Made by a program: the position numbers and the translations under genes
Notes under the pieces: model-generated
Database searches by the model: none
The model's input: the letters and a program-made list of their open reading frames with translations, nothing else
Told to the model about the DNA's origin: nothing
Assembly: GCA_027575765.1 (NCBI GenBank)
Contig: JANBPT010000789.1
Span: 1 to 22,934, forward strand
Source of the DNA: Tieghemiomyces parasiticus
Taxonomy: Eukaryota; Kickxellomycota; Dimargaritomycetes; Dimargaritales; Dimargaritaceae
Direction: 5' to 3'
DNA: 22,934 bases
Shown here: positions 1-9,760 of the stretch, in pieces
Layout of the letters: each line of letters begins with the position of its first letter
How positions within the stretch are numbered: position 1 is the stretch's first letter

Positions 1-58
1 AGGGGGCGTACTAGTGATAAAACGGCGGTGATAAAAGAGTCGCTAGTGTGGGGTCACA

Positions 59-73
59 ACTGATCGGATCAGT
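59..73. repeat. 15-nt near-perfect palindrome just outside the left repeat arm
   Basis: ACTGATC and GATCAGT face each other across a single G. The palindrome lies 16 nt outside the edge of the left arm. No matching palindrome is seen beside the right arm. It could be a leftover insertion target or chance. Confidence 0.5.
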
Positions 74-88
74 GGTTAGGCGTACCAC

Positions 89-900
89 ACAAACTATCTT
101 TCCTTGATTTGTTTTCCTAGCTACGACCATCGTTTTCCCCCTTGCCATAGGGCACTTCTTGATTGCTCAAGATTGTACCCATGGCACGAACGAATACAGA
201 CTTTGTGGGCGCACAACCAGCGAAATCCTTTGGTACACAAGCTGAGAGGCTGTTGTTATGTAACGTGTATAGCCAATGCGTGACGATATCTGCCGTGAAG
301 GAACATACTGCCTCCGACCTAGCGTGGGATTCCCGTATTCTAACGCTCCATTAGACGTCTGATAAAGGCATACCGTAACTTTCTCTACTCTGCCTACGCT
401 TGCCAAATGTACTTTTTCATAGTTCTTGTTATTCTTATGTTTCTATTTCTTACTTCGTATTATCATCCAATTTTCTGCCAATGTCTTCTCGCTAGTACTA
501 GTGTGACGGGGTGCGTGGCCCGAGGGGAGGGGCAACTGGAGACAGACCGGGGGCGGGTCGTAGGCAAGCAGGCCAGTTGGAAATAAAGAAACAGTGTTTT
601 TTACACACTTGACGTATCCATCGTTTATGGCCAATTCGCCGTCTTTAAATAAATGTGGTTCAAGTGATGATGCCAAACCGTTTGGCGTAACTCGAGGCGT
701 TTGGGTTGGAGACTTATTCCGTGAGGGCTAGGATCCTAGATGAGTCAAATTCTCCCTCAAAGTCTGAAGGCCGCCGCCTTCCTGGTTCTCAAAGGATAAC
801 GCTAATCGGTGATGGAAGTTGGCACATTCCATCAGAAAGACAGGTCCTGAAGGGAGGCAGCTTTCTTTGATTGGGTGACTTCTTTGGGGGCGCCTTGGTT
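89..900 (-). repeat. Left arm of a long inverted repeat (~812 nt)
   Basis: Read on the minus strand, this segment matches 19309-20119 on the plus strand. Coordinates pair as x + y = 20208 from 89 to 882 with no gaps. I count 8 substitutions in those 794 positions (left-arm positions 107, 128, 136, 162, 456, 459, 460, 871), about 99% identity. The last ~18 nt (883-900) are looser, with one single-base indel. Similarity stops abruptly outside both ends. Two stop-free frames of 77 and 79 codons (443-676 and 167-406, minus) are kept in both copies, but they lack ATG starts at their recorded 5' ends and resemble no family I know. There is no TG...CA end pair, no obvious terminal inverted repeat, and no transposase or reverse transcriptase motif. 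It may be a non-autonomous dispersed repeat or a segmental duplication. The copy relationship is certain; the identity of the element is not. Confidence 0.95.
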
Positions 901-940
901 ACAATATGCTCCCATGGTAGGCGAGACCCCTGAGGGGTGG

Positions 941-946
941 TTTATT
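941..946 (-). terminator. Possible poly(A) signal for TASP1
   Basis: AATAAA reads on the minus strand about 250 nt beyond the TASP1 stop codon and just inside the end of the left repeat arm. It is the only canonical hexamer I noticed in the 901-1192 flank. That flank otherwise shows no gene. Confidence 0.35.
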
Positions 947-1192
947 GCGAGGCGTGCTAAGCCTGCACCATTTGTACTATAGTTGTAGCACGGCACTCCG
1001 GTATCCGGGGGGCCGTATCGTCGCCTCTTTATCTTGTCGCGAAACAAATGTCTGGTAGCGTGATGGCCATTTACAGTGCACAACAGGTACGTCAGAATGA
1101 AAGTGATCGTAATGTTAAGGTATGCGTATTAACCGGCATTTCAGTAAACGCTAGTTTGCATGAAGTTGCCGAGCTCTGTTGCAGCGTTTCTG

Positions 1193-3444
1193 TTATGGGC
1201 TGCTACTGTTTGAGTCTCTACCCACCTTCGGCCTCGCCAGTGTGTCGGTAAAGTGGCCTATTGCCTATAATTCCGAGTGGCGTATTGTAAAAGCATTAGT
1301 TGGCGTTAGTGTCGAGCGCCAGGCATGTCAGTGCCGTTTGCTGTTATCAATTCTCCACTAAAGAGATAATATTCACCTGCCTCCCACGGCTGAGTAAACT
1401 TCACTTACCATACTTGACGTCGTGTGGGCATAGACCAGTTCTTAAATGAGTAAAATATAGAGAGAGTCCAAAGCGGTCAAGGTGAGGAACTTGTTGATGT
1501 AGAAATCTCCCACTGGGTACATCATCACTATGTGCACACCTACCTCGAAGTGCCCGTTCACCGGGTGCAAGGCGCTGTTGCTGCAGAAAGACGAACCCGA
1601 CCTGCTTCAAAGGGTAGTGTGCCAAATGCAGATGGTCTGCCAAAGATGCCGTGACAGTGTATTTGTTAGGGAAGGAGGTAGAAGCAGGGTTGAGTGGACG
1701 TAGATGTCAAAGGAATGGCCGGCGACAGTGCACATATAGAGGCCCAAGGTTTCTACTACTCACCAACAAACTGCCGACGAACCAGGCCGTCTAGTCCGGT
1801 ACCTGGATCGTCGCTCCGACCCAAGGTGTCTGCGCACGTCTTGGCAAAGAAGGTCCGCATCAGCTGCTCGCCCGTACCTGGGTATTCTCGCAAGCAATAT
1901 GCGATATGTGGGCGTGGATCGATGGTAAGAAGGTATGGTTAAGCACTGGTTCCGCCGCCAGTAGCTTTGACGTCACATAAGGGGATATGGTCGAAGTAAC
2001 CTACCGGTCGTGCTACAGCCCCATGCGGCTGAGGCGAGGTCATTAGTGAGCTGGTCAGCCCAGCAGCCCGCACCAAACATGGCGGCCTGATACAAAGGTA
2101 TAGGTGTTACATAAAAAGGCCAATATTAGTGTGGATGTGCACATAACGGTGGTCGTGGCCTAAGGCATGCATTATACAGGAATCAGGGCATCGCGACTTA
2201 CCTCGCCGACGCGGCCGGGTAGTTTGAGGGCGATACCACCTGAGCTGACGCCCGCCGCTACGTTGCCGTCGTAGTCGATGACCACCGCGCCCACTGTGTC
2301 ATTTAGCACGTCGTCAGATGAAGGGGCCGTGACGTATTCCGCGGTCGCAGGCGGCTCGACCTCGTTTGCGAGGACTGACATGTAACGCGCATACTTTCGT
2401 TGGGCACGCTCTATTCATATCGACCACCCCGGATCGGTCGGCAGGCCAGGAGGATGTTAGGGTTGGTAAAACGCCTTGCGTTAGAAGTGAGTGATAAATA
2501 AGGGGCCCGATTGCGTTTATTTGGCCAATGTCGATGAATTTACCTACCTGCTGTTAACGAGTCGGTCGTGTCGACCATTGTAACGCCTCGGGTCTCGGCC
2601 CAAGCCTCCGCACCCGTACCCGCCAGAAACATTGGTGGTACCCGGCCGTGGCTAAACATTTTCTGACGTTCCTGGTCCAAGAGCCGGGCGGCTGCTTCAA
2701 TGGGATTGCGTATTCCTGAACTCATCGGCACCAGGGGCGTAGAGTGCGAATGAGGGAAGCGCCCGTAAGTTCATGGCCTCCACGCAATCTAAACGGCGGT
2801 CCTACCCCGTAGCCGGTGCTTGGTACTTACTGGATACTCCCGTCACGGCCCCGAAACTCCCCGTCTGGCCCTCCATGAGGCTGGCATCGCATTCTATGGC
2901 ACCGTTTAGGTTGAGATTAGAGCCGAAGCCGGCATTGGTGATCTCGTCATCCTCGAGAACTTTGATGGCGGCCTCGACCGCGGTGGTGCAGCTCCCACCA
3001 TCTGCCAGCACCTCAGCAGCACGAAGGCAGGCCCTGTAAGCAGGGATGTGGAGGGTAGTTGCGCAACATGATGAGGGCTATCGAAAAAAAAGTGTTGATG
3101 GTTGACTGGAACACCACGGTTACAGTGACGCTCCGTACAACTCGACCAGTCGAGGTTGATCAAACTGCTGACGTATGTCTTACCTCCGACAGACGCTCCG
3201 GTAGCGTCCCGCATTCGCCTGACTATGGTGGCCTAGGTCCGGAATAAGTGGTCATTACAAACGTTACAGGGTGTCCTCCCGGTGGTCAGACTCTCGGCAG
3301 GGTCTTAAGCAATGGCTGGGCGAGACAGGAGCTGTAAACCTGGGCCTGCTTCCCCGTTATGGTGGTCTATTATGCAGAGCACAGCCTGGCTCGGGTCTAC
3401 TGCTTACCGGCGCCGGCGTGGACTACCACAGCGAAGGGTGGCAT
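1193..3444 (-). CDS. TASP1: Threonine aspartase 1 (taspase), ten exons, complete
   Basis: This is an Ntn-hydrolase of the type 2 asparaginase family that in animals cleaves after Asp in TFIIA and MLL; fungal substrates are unknown to me. Exons on the minus strand: 3444-3408, 3232-3184, 3033-2831, 2715-2548, 2374-2202, 2086-2005, 1877-1764, 1636-1544, 1440-1409, 1264-1193. They sum to 1023 nt (340 aa), and every junction keeps phase and has GT-AG. Landmarks in family order are VVVHAGAG near the N-terminus, [24 protein letters not shown], the autocleavage site D178|T179 in NDTVGAVV (Thr179 the predicted nucleophile), [33 protein letters not shown] and YAHTTSSM. An in-frame TAA three codons upstream of ATG 3444 fixes the start. 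It is shorter than human taspase (420 aa), mainly in the loop before the catalytic Thr. The small 32-nt exon 9 and the last exon are the least certain. Confidence 0.88.
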
Positions 3445-3988
3445 GCTGAGTTACGCTGATGTGACTGGCGGCGCAAATGCCTCGTAGTTGTCGTACAGAC
3501 ACAGTGGGGGGGAAGAGTTCGGTGGATTAGTCAACGAACTGGAGGTCCTGGCCAATGAGAGCGGAGTCACAAACTAAACGCGACATGACCTCCAGGTCCT
3601 GTTCATATTGCCTGATAGGGCCGCGCCCACCAGGTCCATGATTCAGGCAATTCTGTCACAGTGACCAACGAGGCTGGGTTGGGTTGGGTCAGGTAGATAC
3701 AATTAGGGGCTGCCCTCGCCAGCGCAGCCGGCGCACTGTGTACAAAGCTGTTGTCGGTCCTATTAGTTAGGGTTCTGAAACCTCCTTGGACTAAGCCCAC
3801 CTGCCTTCTACAGACGACGTCACGAACTACAACCTTCGACTCTGTGCGTCACGGCTACACCGACCTACGTCATGAGTTAGCCAACTCTGCCCAACCCTTC
3901 TACGCCGCACCTTCCCGGTCATTTTCGACGATCGTCCTGAGTTCGTCTCGCAGCTACTGCCTTTCTCATTCCTTGTACACTCTCACCT
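3445..3988. promoter_or_regulatory. Divergent TASP1/SPATA20 promoter region
   Basis: The region lies between two head-to-head start codons, with no recognisable gene inside. A CCAAT box is present at 3552-3556, about 110 nt upstream of the TASP1 ATG. It is flanked by an inverted pair GGAGGTC (3541-3547) and GACCTCC (3587-3593). The octamer AGGTCCTG occurs as a direct repeat at 3543 and 3594. The SPATA20-proximal half becomes pyrimidine-rich, as is usual for fungal 5' leaders. No clear TATA box was seen. Shared control of the two genes is inference. Confidence 0.5.
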
Positions 3989-6781
3989 ATGAGCACCTAC
4001 CGACTCAGCCGTTTCGTTCTAAACGGTTCTCGCTTTCGCCGACCCCTACCGCGCACCTGCCTGCTAACGAGCCACCACCACAGTGTGGGCACCCTAGCAC
4101 CCAACCCTGCACTACTGCTACCACTACGCCATATCAATCATACCGCTGGCGTTATGACTGACCGGGACACCTCCGCCCCCACGGCAACCTCGGGGCCGCA
4201 CCACACCAACCGCCTCATACACGAGAAAAGCCCCTATCTCCGACAACACGCACACAACCCAGTGGACTGGTATCCCTGGGGCCCCGAGGCCTTCGCCAAG
4301 GCGCAGGCCGAGAACAAGCCCATCTTCCTCAGTATCGGCTACAGCACGTGCCACTGGTGCCATGTGATGGAGCACGAGTCGTTCGAGAACGAGGCCATCG
4401 CCCAGCAGCTCAACCGCGACTTTGTCAGCATCAAGGTGGACCGCGAAGCCCAGCCCGACGTGGACAAGGTGTACATGATGTTTGTCCAGGCCACCACGGG
4501 CGGCGGTGGGTGGCCCCTTAGCGCCTTTCTGGCCCCGGATCTCACTCCGTTCTTTGGTGGCACCTACTTTCCCCCGAAGGACCGGTTTGGCACCCGCGGG
4601 TTTCCTACCATCCTGGAGTACATCAGCGAAGCGTGGAAGGCCAACGGTTCCCGACTCCAGGCCTCGGGCCGTAATATTATCGGCCAACTCCGGTCTGCCC
4701 TCGCCAAGAAACCGGCCGCCGCGGGTGGGGACGGTGCCGAGTGGGAAGACGATCCGGCTGGTAAGGTGGCGTGGAAGCAGCCCGTCGCCGCCTATCACAA
4801 GCTGGCTGCCGCCTTCGACAGCCGCGAGGGTGGATTCAGCCGTGCGCCCAAGTTCCCCACGCCCGTGGCCATGGATTTCCTGCTGGGGTTTAACTACTAC
4901 TTGGCCCGTGCTGGAGGTCCGGGGGCACCGCTCCGTCTGCCGCCGGGTAGTCTCGACACCCTGGACGAGGTTCAACTGGAAGGCATCATGAGGCAGCTCC
5001 GTGTGATCGAGCTCAGCGACTCCGTCAAGGTCACCACCAAGGCCTCGTCGCCGACGGCGACATCCGCACCCGATATCCACACCCCACTCGCCCAGCAGGT
5101 CCAACGCGAACTGGATAACCACCGCTACGTAGCAGCCCAAGCGCTTTTCATGGTCCGTTTTACGCTGCGCAAGCTCGCGGCGGGTGGGATCCACGACCAC
5201 GTGGGTCAGGGGTTCCACCGCTACAGTGTTGACGGTCAGTGGCACGTTCCGCACTTTGAGAAGATGCTTTATGACCAGGCCCAGCTGACCCGCACCTACC
5301 TCGATGCCTACTGCCTAACGGGCGACACCACGCTGGCCGATACGGCGCGGGACATTTTGACCTATGTGGCGCGGGACCTCACCCACCCTGACGGCGGCGG
5401 GTTCTATTCGGCCGAAGACGCCGACTCGCTGCCCACCCCGGACGCCTCAGCCAAAACGGAGGGCGCGTTCTACGTGTGGCGCCAGGAGGAGCTGGTGACA
5501 GTCCTGGGCGAACCCCTAGCGAAGCTGTTTGCTCACCACTACGGGGTCGAGTCCAAAGGTAATGTGGACCCCCACGCCGATCCGCACGGCGAGCTCAAGG
5601 GCCGCAATGTGCTCATTCGTCGCCATACCCTGACGGGGACGCTCGCCTACTACCGCCAGGAGCTTGCCAGTAAGGGACAGGAAACGGCGGAGAAACATAC
5701 CGAGCCAATCACCTTGAAGGACGAGGTCGACCTGGCCAAGGTCTTGGCCGACGCCCGGGACCGTCTGGCCGCTTACCGTAATGAGCACCGCCCGCGTCCG
5801 TTCCGTGACGAAAAAGTGGTAGTGAGTTGGAACGGGTTGATGATCGGGGCGGCCGCCCGCGCCGCATCGATCCTAGGGGACCCTGCGTACCTGAAGATGG
5901 CGACCCGGGCGGCCACTTTTGTGCGCACCCACCTCTACGACGCCACTACGCACCAGCTTCGTCGACATTGGTATGAGGGCGGGGCGGCGCCCATCGATGG
6001 GTTTGCCGAGGACTATGCGTTCCTGATCCAGGGCTTACTCGATTTGTACGAGGCGTCGCTGGACGAGGCGTGGTTGACCTGGGCATGCCAGCTGCAGGCT
6101 ACCCAGGACAGGCTGTTTTGGGACGACGAGGCCGAGGGGGGATATTTCCACACCGCGAAACCGGTGAAGGGCGGTGGTAGTAAGGGTGCAGCGACAGCGG
6201 CGGCCGAGAACCCCGAGCAGTTGATTCTGCGTCTCAAAGACGACCATGACGGTGCTGAGCCGTCCTACAACTCGGTGGCCGCACGTAACCTGCTCCGTTT
6301 GGCCGGCTTCTTTGGTACCACAGGGTCTTCGCCATCGACCACTGCAGCCTCCAGTGAGACCGGTGCAAACTACCAGGCGCACGCTGAGCGAACCCTGGCC
6401 TGCTTCAGCGACACGCTGGACGACGCCCCGCAGTCCATGCCGGCCATGCTGGTGGCAGTAATGCAACTGCTGCAGGGTAATCAAGAGATTATTGTCGCCG
6501 GCGAGCGTGACCATCCGCAGACGCAGGCGTACCTGGAGTATCTGCACCAGGGCCACTTTATGCCAAACCGGGTCCTGATGTTGGCCGATCCGTCGTCGCA
6601 CGGTGAGCTGGCCCAAGGGAATGGCGTGGTGGCCGAAATTATGGCCAACCACCGGCGACAGGATGAGGGTGAGGAGGCTATAGATACTAAGGTGGCGCCC
6701 CAGGTATACATTTGCGAGAATTCGACCTGTGGCCTGCCACTGTCGTCGCTCAAGGAGTTGAAGGCCCGTCTGCCAGTGTAG
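3989..6781 (+). CDS. SPATA20/YyaL-type thioredoxin-domain protein (DUF255), one exon
   Basis: The 930-codon frame is uninterrupted and matches the SPATA20 family over its whole length. Domain order: the signature [11 protein letters not shown] and NPVDWYPWG near residues 74-98; a thioredoxin-like domain with C-H-W-C at 121-124; then a long alpha/alpha barrel resembling N-acylglucosamine epimerases, with [56 protein letters not shown] and [11 protein letters not shown]. Biochemical function is not established for the family; a redox role is suggested by CxxC. Residues 1-57 hold no Asp or Glu but at least seven Arg, which looks like a mitochondrial presequence. A second ATG at 4154 (Met56) would give a form without it. 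A Ser/Thr/Pro-rich insert lies near residues 345-370. The 3' flank holds no gene for over 1.3 kb. Confidence 0.93.
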   Translation: MSTYRLSRFVLNGSRFRRPLPRTCLLTSHHHSVGTLAPNPALLLPLRHINHTAGVMTDRDTSAPTATSGPHHTNRLIHEKSPYLRQHAHNPVDWYPWGPEAFAKAQAENKPIFLSIGYSTCHWCHVMEHESFENEAIAQQLNRDFVSIKVDREAQPDVDKVYMMFVQATTGGGGWPLSAFLAPDLTPFFGGTYFPPKDRFGTRGFPTILEYISEAWKANGSRLQASGRNIIGQLRSALAKKPAAAGGDGAEWEDDPAGKVAWKQPVAAYHKLAAAFDSREGGFSRAPKFPTPVAMDFLLGFNYYLARAGGPGAPLRLPPGSLDTLDEVQLEGIMRQLRVIELSDSVKVTTKASSPTATSAPDIHTPLAQQVQRELDNHRYVAAQALFMVRFTLRKLAAGGIHDHVGQGFHRYSVDGQWHVPHFEKMLYDQAQLTRTYLDAYCLTGDTTLADTARDILTYVARDLTHPDGGGFYSAEDADSLPTPDASAKTEGAFYVWRQEELVTVLGEPLAKLFAHHYGVESKGNVDPHADPHGELKGRNVLIRRHTLTGTLAYYRQELASKGQETAEKHTEPITLKDEVDLAKVLADARDRLAAYRNEHRPRPFRDEKVVVSWNGLMIGAAARAASILGDPAYLKMATRAATFVRTHLYDATTHQLRRHWYEGGAAPIDGFAEDYAFLIQGLLDLYEASLDEAWLTWACQLQATQDRLFWDDEAEGGYFHTAKPVKGGGSKGAATAAAENPEQLILRLKDDHDGAEPSYNSVAARNLLRLAGFFGTTGSSPSTTAASSETGANYQAHAERTLACFSDTLDDAPQSMPAMLVAVMQLLQGNQEIIVAGERDHPQTQAYLEYLHQGHFMPNRVLMLADPSSHGELAQGNGVVAEIMANHRRQDEGEEAIDTKVAPQVYICENSTCGLPLSSLKELKARLPV

Positions 6782-8133
6782 ATACCGATCATAGCTTAGG
6801 TTGAGAGTCCCCCGTCATGGTTGTTAGTTTCGAATTTGCAATATATCTATGGCCTAACCATCCATATCACAATTTGCCGGATAGTCTGGCAAAATTTACG
6901 CAGGCCTTTCCCGTAGTGGACGCCGTCGTGTCTGGCCGTATGGAGAGAGGGGAGGCATGACTCTAGTCTACCGTACATTCCTTGAGATTATCAGCCCACC
7001 TTCGTCCTTCTGTCGAGGTGAAGAAGAGAGGATGTAGGACGAGCGTGGCTCGCATCCTTGGCAACGCCACCGGGAAGGTATCCCACGTCGCCCAGATTAA
7101 GCGTTATTGTGGAGAACCACGAACGTCACCTGCATATCCGTGGTCAATTACAGAACCCGGGGTCATTCATGGAGTCGCATGGGAAGGACGCGTCTGTACG
7201 GTCCTACATACCAGGACACGGGGCACACGCAAGAGCGGCCCTATGTAGACAAGATATCTCCTACATTGCTACCGGACTGATAGGAGGGAATTGGATTGGC
7301 CTCTGGCCAACAGCTAATGGCCAGCCGGTCATTTGCGCCGCCAGTTGACACCAGGAAGCGAGACATAAAGGCTGATCCTTAGCGTCACCACGCTGGCCGA
7401 TGCTGCCGTGGGTTGGAGACTGGTCTCCCACGCTTAGGGACTGGCGGACGGCTACACCCTCCCCCCCTTCCGGTGCGGTCCGTTAGCACAGCCGCGATCG
7501 CGGTTCCCTCACCTGGTAATGGTACCGAGCCCACGCACCCTCGCTGTCCGCGAGGCAAGTTTGCAAGGACGAGGCGTGAGTGATTTCTCACCTGGCCGGT
7601 TCCCTGTAACGACGCTTTAGGGCTCCGGCTGCCGCTCGATTCCCATGTAGCTATTATTATTATGCTTTGGCTACAATAAACTGTCATTGCCGTCCTACTC
7701 GCGTCGGACGGGCCACCCCAGTACTGTCGTCATGGCTGGCCCATGCCCCTGCAACTAGGTTCGTTGTGTACGACTCGTGCCGGTGATATCCGGCGAGGCG
7801 TCTTCAACAAAGCGCTTCCATGGGTACCTCGGACCAAGCCGCACAGAAGGACGAGTCGGATGGGGTAATCGCTCATATGCGCGGACGTCCTTACCCGCAG
7901 TCTTGCTGGTAAGGCTCGGCCAGATAAAGCCAAATGAGGGCGTCTTTATCGCAACGTAGGCCTTGGCAGTGGGAGGAAGGGATACATGAGGGCTAGGCTA
8001 TGACGCAGGGTCGTGGAGCTCCGACCAAGGCATACTTTTGAGGAGTATGGACCAGGAGGGGAAGGGACGGGTAGAACCACCACCCGTTCCTCTTAGATTG
8101 GACTGGGGGCCGAGTTCGGCTAGACAGGTGAGG
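6782..8133. other. Intergenic DNA, no gene recognised
   Basis: Several short stop-free stretches exist on both strands, but none resembles a family or has supporting splice sites. A tight hairpin lies at 7407-7432. A 16-nt exact copy of part of SPATA20 lies at 7386-7401. An AATAAA occurs on the plus strand near 7675 without an obvious gene to serve. Confidence 0.6.
7407..7432. repeat. Compact hairpin in intergenic DNA
   Basis: CGTG pairs with CACG and GGAGA pairs with TCTCC around a CTGG loop, with a 4-nt GGTT bulge on the 5' side. That is nine paired bases. It is not followed by a T-run, so no terminator role is suggested. Confidence 0.45.
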
Positions 8134-8140
8134 TATAAAA
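8134..8140 (+). promoter_or_regulatory. TATA box (TATAAAA)
   Basis: This perfect TATAAAA lies about 280 nt upstream of the ATG at 8417, and a pyrimidine-rich stretch resembling a fungal 5' leader follows from about 8225. It suggests a real plus-strand promoter here, 1.6 kb upstream of the GPH1 start codon. Confidence 0.5.
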
Positions 8141-8416
8141 CGCCCAGGATGGAGCGCCGAGGATGATGAAAAAGAACCTGTCTATCTGCAACTATCTTGA
8201 TACGGAATGCCCCTTACACGCATATTGGGTCCATCTCCCTCCTCCTAGCTACCACTTCTCATCAACCCCCTGAGCAGCTTCCATCCCAGCCGCCACCCAA
8301 TACCTTGGCAGTTGATCCTTTACAGCCGCACGGTCCCACCTGTCGCCAGCCTTTACCGGCCATTTTGTTCCTATCCAACTTGTATTGTAAATCCCACATA
8401 ACTGCTAACCAACGCC

Positions 8417-9143
8417 ATGAATAACACGTTTCCGCAGCTGTCCAAGCTGAATATTTTGGCGGAGAGCAATGTGTTCCGCGTCCAGACCAACCCACCGAGT
8501 AAGTGATACGCCACGGCGGCGGGCTCGTGCCTCATGCAGGGATCCTCTCTGCGGTTCCCTGGGCCTGACCGAAGTGGACCAGGGATTGCGTGTGCGGACT
8601 AAACTTGCAAGGGTCCGCTAGACCCGCCCAGTCGGGTCGGGCCAGGCCTCCCACGCAGGCGGGTTCCTGGGACTTGTGGCGGGAGGGAGGTACCCGATGA
8701 CCGTCACGCGAGATGGTTGGTATGTGGTACCCAGTGGGCGGGCCCGTGCCTCATACCGGTAGGCCTGGCACGTTGCCGGTGCCGGCTACCACGCACCTCA
8801 GGCCATATCGGCCGTTTTTAGATTACCTGTGACCCGGCGGTCATGTAGTCGGTGGGGCGGTTGGTTAAGTGTGCATCGTCCACCTTTCCTAGGTGTCGCT
8901 CTGCTTAAACGTACCAGGATGCTCACGCGCCGCCCGCAAGGGTCCGCGTCCCTATCGCCTGTCATCATCCGGCTCGCGTTGGCCTGTATCCCCGCTATAA
9001 TAACCCGCTGCCGGGCCTCTAGGGCTGTAGCCAGCACACTTTATTTACTTGCCGGCCCACTGCCCTGGCATTGGTTTCCTCTGATTTTCCCGCTGGCCTC
9101 TCGCCGTGTCGCAACTGACGCACAATTGTTGTATCCTACGTAG
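8417..9143 (+). CDS. Candidate two-exon small hydrophobic protein, or orphan first exon
   Basis: An ATG at 8417 in good context (AACGCC before it) opens 27 codons and then meets a consensus donor GTAAGT at 8499. Unspliced, the frame stops after 29 codons. The first acceptor with a good pyrimidine tract and a long compatible frame is TTTCCTAG ending at 8892. Joining 8417-8498 to 8893-9143 keeps phase and gives a 110-residue product with two hydrophobic stretches in its second half. I recognise no family. Exon 1 is also phase-compatible with GPH1 exon 2 at 10279, so it could be an alternative GPH1 first exon. The TATA box at 8134 supports transcription. The exon 1 signal is moderate; the second exon is speculative. 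Confidence 0.25.
8518..8754 (+). repeat. Pair of 18-nt direct repeats in GC-rich DNA
   Basis: GGCGGGCYCGTGCCTCAT occurs at 8518-8535 and 8737-8754 with a single Y difference (T versus C). Between them lies a perfect 6-bp stem, GACCCG/CGGGTC, at 8621-8638. Both lie in the possible intron of the candidate gene at 8417. Confidence 0.5.
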
Positions 9144-9760
9144 CCAGTCCCCGAGACCTTTTTCCCAACCTGCCGAACTCTCCCGCCTACGGCCGCACGC
9201 CTTTCCCATTTGCCCATTTTACCAGCCCTCACTTTCGGATTCGTCAGCTCTGAGTCTCTTGGTCCAAACGACGTAATCGATCCTACGTACCCCGTTCCTG
9301 CTTCGCCAGGATTCCACTTCCACCTTGGCCTTGGGCAGACCTGGACTTATTACCCCTGGCCTCCTGCTGGTCTTCGCTTAGCGACGCCAACCCGCTACGC
9401 TCGCTCCCTTACTCAGTTTTGCTATCCATATAATTGCTACGCCTGCCCAGCATTCTGTGCACTTAAGCAACTTTTAGGTCACTTTTTCTAGTCGTTCTTT
9501 TACAACTTGGTCGTTAGCTTCCCCACTCTTTCTGCTTGGCGCTCCAGAACCCTGTGCCCTCGTCCATCGTTATCAACCACTTTTCCGCTAGATATCCGTG
9601 CCAGCCATACGCTCCACCTCCCGACCCCCTCCCCACCCCTTCCTCTACGTCGCCAACCTCTTTTAACCAGGTTCTAACCCCCGCTTCCCTCGACCCTGTC
9701 CCCGCCATCCCCGGGCTCACTCATCGCCTAACCTGCTGCCCATCCCATCCCCATTGCACC
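9144..9760 (+). promoter_or_regulatory. GPH1 promoter and leader region
   Basis: About 600 nt before the GPH1 ATG are strongly pyrimidine-rich on the plus strand, as in many fungal leaders. CCCCT pentamers (the core of stress-response elements used by yeast GPH1) occur at about 9626-9630 and 9636-9640. They sit in a C/T-rich run where they are expected by chance, so their role is weakly supported. No TATA box is evident. Confidence 0.4.

Noticed and set aside
1401..1643. 80-codon continuous minus-strand frame as a single coding exon
   Set aside because: Only its first part (1636-1544) aligns with taspase; the rest loses similarity, whereas splicing at GTAGGT to 1440 recovers the YAHTTSSM motif.
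4124..5254. 376-codon open frame on the minus strand inside SPATA20
   Set aside because: It is the antisense shadow of a GC-rich gene with C/G-ending codons; no domain signature, while the sense frame is clearly homologous throughout.
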